Assembly: GCA_029939635.1 (NCBI GenBank)
Contig: JAOZSN010000067.1
Location: 1-15,210, forward strand
Source of the DNA: Deltaproteobacteria bacterium
GTDB taxonomy: Bacteria > Desulfobacterota > Desulfobulbia > Desulfobulbales > SURF-16
DNA length: 15,210 nucleotides
Direction of reading: 5' to 3'
Position numbers and translations under genes: made by a program. Numbering within the stretch: the stretch's first letter is position 1; each line of letters starts with the position of its first letter. The notes below the pieces were generated by a model, which ran no database searches, was not told where the DNA came from, and saw only the letters and a list, made by a program, of their open reading frames with translations. Below are positions 13,810-15,210 of the stretch, piece by piece.

Positions 13810-13880
13810 GGGACGGTGCTTTGCACCTCCGGTTAAATTGTGGTTGTTTGTTTTTTTTCGTAGGCTTGCAACGCCGTCCC
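13810..13880. repeat. GGGACGG-bounded palindromic repeat element, copy 2
   Basis: This 71-bp element starts GGGACGGTGC and ends ACGCCGTCCC, homologous in the same orientation to 9843-9914. The left hairpin GGTGC-TTT-GCACC (13815-13827) replaces GGTGC-TTCC-GTACC of copy 1, so the stem is kept while the bases differ. The interior is T-rich, with T8 at 13851-13858. It fills the 81-bp gap between the convergent argJ and ribF stops and, with the adjoining CGTAG-GG-CTACG stem (13799-13810), could serve as their terminator. Confidence 0.7.
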
Positions 13881-13884
13881 ACTG

Positions 13885-14886
13885 TTAGCTACTCATTTCC
13901 TCTTCACAGGAGAGAAGCTGCTTTTCCTGAGCATCGGACAGCACCTTCCTCGCCTGTTCAACATCTTTTTTTATCTGGCTGACCAACTCCTCAGGGCCAG
14001 AGAATTTCACTTCGTCACGTAGGAAACGCAAGAAGTTGACCTTGATCGGTTTGCCGTAGATATCCTTATTAAAGTCAAAGATAAAGGTTTCGGCAGTAAT
14101 GGGGGTGGCGTTTGCTGTTCCTGGTGCCGCATCAGCGGTAAAGGTGGGGTTTGTGCCGATGTTTAAAACACCGCCATAACATTTGCCGTTATAGACCACC
14201 TGAGTAACGTACACCCCATGCCTGGGACAGAGATCCGCACTGGAGATGTGCAGGTTGGCGGTGGGAAAGCCAAGCTCGGCACCACCCCGTTGCTTGCCCA
14301 TCTGCACCTCGCCGTGGATTTGGTAATAACGTCCCAACAGGGTGAACACCTCTCGCATCTTGCCTTGACTCACCCGCTTGCGGACTTCAGTGCTGGAGGC
14401 AATGACCTCTCCTACATGGTATGGCTCCACCACTGTCACTGGAAAATTTTTCTGCTCACCTTGATTTTTGAGAAAGATGGTATCTCCTGCACGTCCCTTA
14501 CCAAAACAATAATCATAGCCCACTACCAGTTCAGTCATACCAATCGTGCCCAGCAGGATTTGGTCGACAAAATCAATGGCCTTGGTGGCCGCAAAGTCGC
14601 GGGTAAAGGGCAGGATGACCAGTACATCAAGGCCCGCCTGTTCAATAAGTTTTCTCTTCTGGTCGCAGGTGGAGATGAGTTTGACCCCGGCTTCTGGCCG
14701 CATTACCTGCAGAGGGTGGGGACTGAAGGTGATGGCTACACTGGTGCCGTTATTCTGCACAGCGCGTTGAACGACCTCAGAGAAGAGATATTGGTGGCCC
14801 ACATGCACACCATCAAAGTTACCGATGGTCACACAGGGCTTGTGGAAGGGTTTGGTTATGTCATCAAGGTCAGTATAGATTTTCAT
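13885..14886 (-). CDS. ribF: Bifunctional riboflavin kinase / FAD synthetase
   Basis: The 333 residues convert riboflavin to FMN and then FAD. The N-terminal adenylyltransferase domain has TIGNFDGVHVGHQ (20-32), FSPHP (54-58) and SSTEVRKRVSQG (164-175). The C-terminal kinase domain begins near residue 185 with LGRYYQIHGEV, then GAELGFPTAN (202-211) and NIGTNPTF (242-249). One oddity is about 14 extra low-complexity residues (A,T,P,G-rich, 251-264) right after NIGTNPTF, where most family members go directly to the ETFIFDF-type strand. The ATG at 14886 gives a normal N-terminus but has no Shine-Dalgarno sequence; a pyrimidine-rich leader stands in its place. It is convergent with argJ. Confidence 0.95.
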   Translation of the reverse strand: MKIYTDLDDITKPFHKPCVTIGNFDGVHVGHQYLFSEVVQRAVQNNGTSVAITFSPHPLQVMRPEAGVKLISTCDQKRKLIEQAGLDVLVILPFTRDFAATKAIDFVDQILLGTIGMTELVVGYDYCFGKGRAGDTIFLKNQGEQKNFPVTVVEPYHVGEVIASSTEVRKRVSQGKMREVFTLLGRYYQIHGEVQMGKQRGGAELGFPTANLHISSADLCPRHGVYVTQVVYNGKCYGGVLNIGTNPTFTADAAPGTANATPITAETFIFDFNKDIYGKPIKVNFLRFLRDEVKFSGPEELVSQIKKDVEQARKVLSDAQEKQLLSCEEEMSS

Positions 14887-14904
14887 AAAAAAGAAGAAGC
14901 TAAA

Positions 14905-14942
14905 GAAATTGAGAAGTTAGAGAAATAAAAAAGTCAGTAAGC
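14905..14942. repeat. Third copy of the purine/pyrimidine-skewed repeat, upstream of ribF
   Basis: Plus-strand blocks GAAATTGAGAAGTTAG (14905-14920) and AGAAATAAAAAAGTCAGTAAGC (14921-14942) parallel the left arm at 6946-6986, which has GAATTAAAGAAGTCTAG and AGAAATAAAGAAGTAAGC. On the ribF sense strand the unit is pyrimidine-rich and ends about 18 nt before the ATG, as the right arm does before argS. Confidence 0.55.
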
Positions 14943-15005
14943 CTAATTCTCTTAAGCTGGGGGATATATATTTTTGTAGTCTGGCTCTTGGCTCCCGAAT
15001 TCTTC

Positions 15006-15011
15006 ATTATA
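15006..15011 (-). promoter_or_regulatory. Candidate -10 box for ribF
   Basis: The minus strand reads TATAAT, a perfect -10, which would give a leader of roughly 110 nt to the ribF ATG. No good -35 lies at 16-18 bp upstream, so the call rests on the -10 alone. The rest of 14943-15082 shows no gene or RNA I recognise. Confidence 0.35.
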
Positions 15012-15082
15012 AGTCATTTGTCACAGAATGCACCCGGCTAAACAACTTTTCTTCTCTTCCTGAGGTGTCTGGCGAAAAGCCC

Positions 15083-15112
15083 TTGACAAGATGGCCTGAA
15101 AGAAAGTAAATA
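15083..15112 (+). promoter_or_regulatory. Candidate promoter for tRNA-Leu
   Basis: A perfect TTGACA at 15083-15088 is followed after 18 bp by TAAATA (15107-15112), ending 10 bp before the tRNA. The -35 is convincing; the -10 is weak (3 of 6). Confidence 0.45.
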
Positions 15113-15122
15113 AACGCTTCGT

Positions 15123-15209
15123 GCCGAAGTGGCGGAATTGGTAGACGCGCTAGGTTCAGGGTCTAGTGGGTGCAAGCCCGTGGAAGTTCAAATCTTCTCT
15201 TCGGCACCA
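15123..15209 (+). tRNA. tRNA-Leu (anticodon CAG)
   Basis: The 87-nt gene folds as a class II tRNA. The acceptor stem is GCCGAAG (15123-15129) with CTTCGGC (15199-15205), followed by A and an encoded CCA (15207-15209). The D arm contains GGTAGACGC. The anticodon stem CTAGG/TCTAG holds the loop TTCAGGG, with CAG at 15157-15159 (reads CUG). A long variable arm (GGG/CCC stem near 15168-15179) and a T arm with TTCAAAT complete the leucine pattern. The window ends one base after CCA. Confidence 0.97.
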
Positions 15210-15210
15210 T

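Noticed and set aside
14218..14928. Open frame of 236 codons opposite ribF, ending in KEIEKLEK-like residues
   Set aside because: It is antisense to a clear ribF, has no domain, and its tail is simply the purine-rich repeat translated.
14887..15005. Possible FMN riboswitch (RFN element) in the ribF leader
   Set aside because: The conserved RFN blocks (AGGG.. and GCAGGGTGAAATTC-like) are absent; only a pyrimidine-rich repeat is seen.
15100..15210. tRNA gene as integration site of a mobile element
   Set aside because: No integrase and no second copy of the tRNA 3' end is visible in the window, and the sequence stops one base after CCA.

Overview
The window reads as the chromosome of a sulfate- or sulfur-compound-respiring Desulfobacterota bacterium, most likely of the Desulfobulbales (Desulfotalea / Desulforhopalus type). 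The evidence is the tail of dsrD at the left edge, a dsrN-type cobyrinate/siroheme amidase close by, a small anaerobic-style bacterial ferredoxin, and a moderate G+C content with an AT-rich intergenic style. The genus-level guess is inference; no 16S or full dsrAB is present. No phage, insertion sequence or CRISPR is visible and no coding gene looks broken.

Left part (1-5330), sulfite-reduction neighbourhood. The dsr operon enters from the left and ends with dsrD, at a perfect bidirectional terminator. Facing it is a three-gene minus-strand operon: a five-repeat TPR protein, a zinc-ribbon/HEAT-like protein of unknown function, and a second TPR protein. dsrN is divergent from this operon, and its stop codon overlaps that of a convergent small CxC/CxxC protein of unknown function. 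A divergent control region (two sigma70-like promoters with an 11-bp inverted repeat between them) separates that small protein from a 62-residue two-cluster ferredoxin. The ferredoxin carries Asp in place of one cluster Cys and has its own leader hairpin and terminator. The least described part of the window is the TPR / zinc-HEAT / TPR operon between dsrD and dsrN, a candidate accessory module for sulfite reductase maturation or complex assembly.

Middle and right part (5347-13803), a co-directional housekeeping run: a four-helix membrane protein, alr (alanine racemase), argS (arginyl-tRNA synthetase), a SPOR-domain membrane protein 6 nt after argS, a short GNAT of the S-ArgA type (probable N-acetylglutamate synthase), secA and argJ. 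The GNAT and ArgJ together cover acetyl-group entry and recycling in arginine synthesis, with secA between them. ribF (bifunctional FMN/FAD synthesis) is convergent with argJ. A tRNA-Leu(CAG) with encoded CCA closes the window.

Intergenic repeats are the other notable layer. Two copies of a ~71-72 bp element bounded by GGGACGG and CCGTCC(C) lie directly after the stop codons of the GNAT gene and argJ. A purine/pyrimidine-skewed repeat occurs as an inverted pair between alr and argS and as a single copy just upstream of ribF. Short TTAGTG repeats follow secA. alr carries a run of ten G near its 5' end. No gap between genes exceeds about 300 bases.
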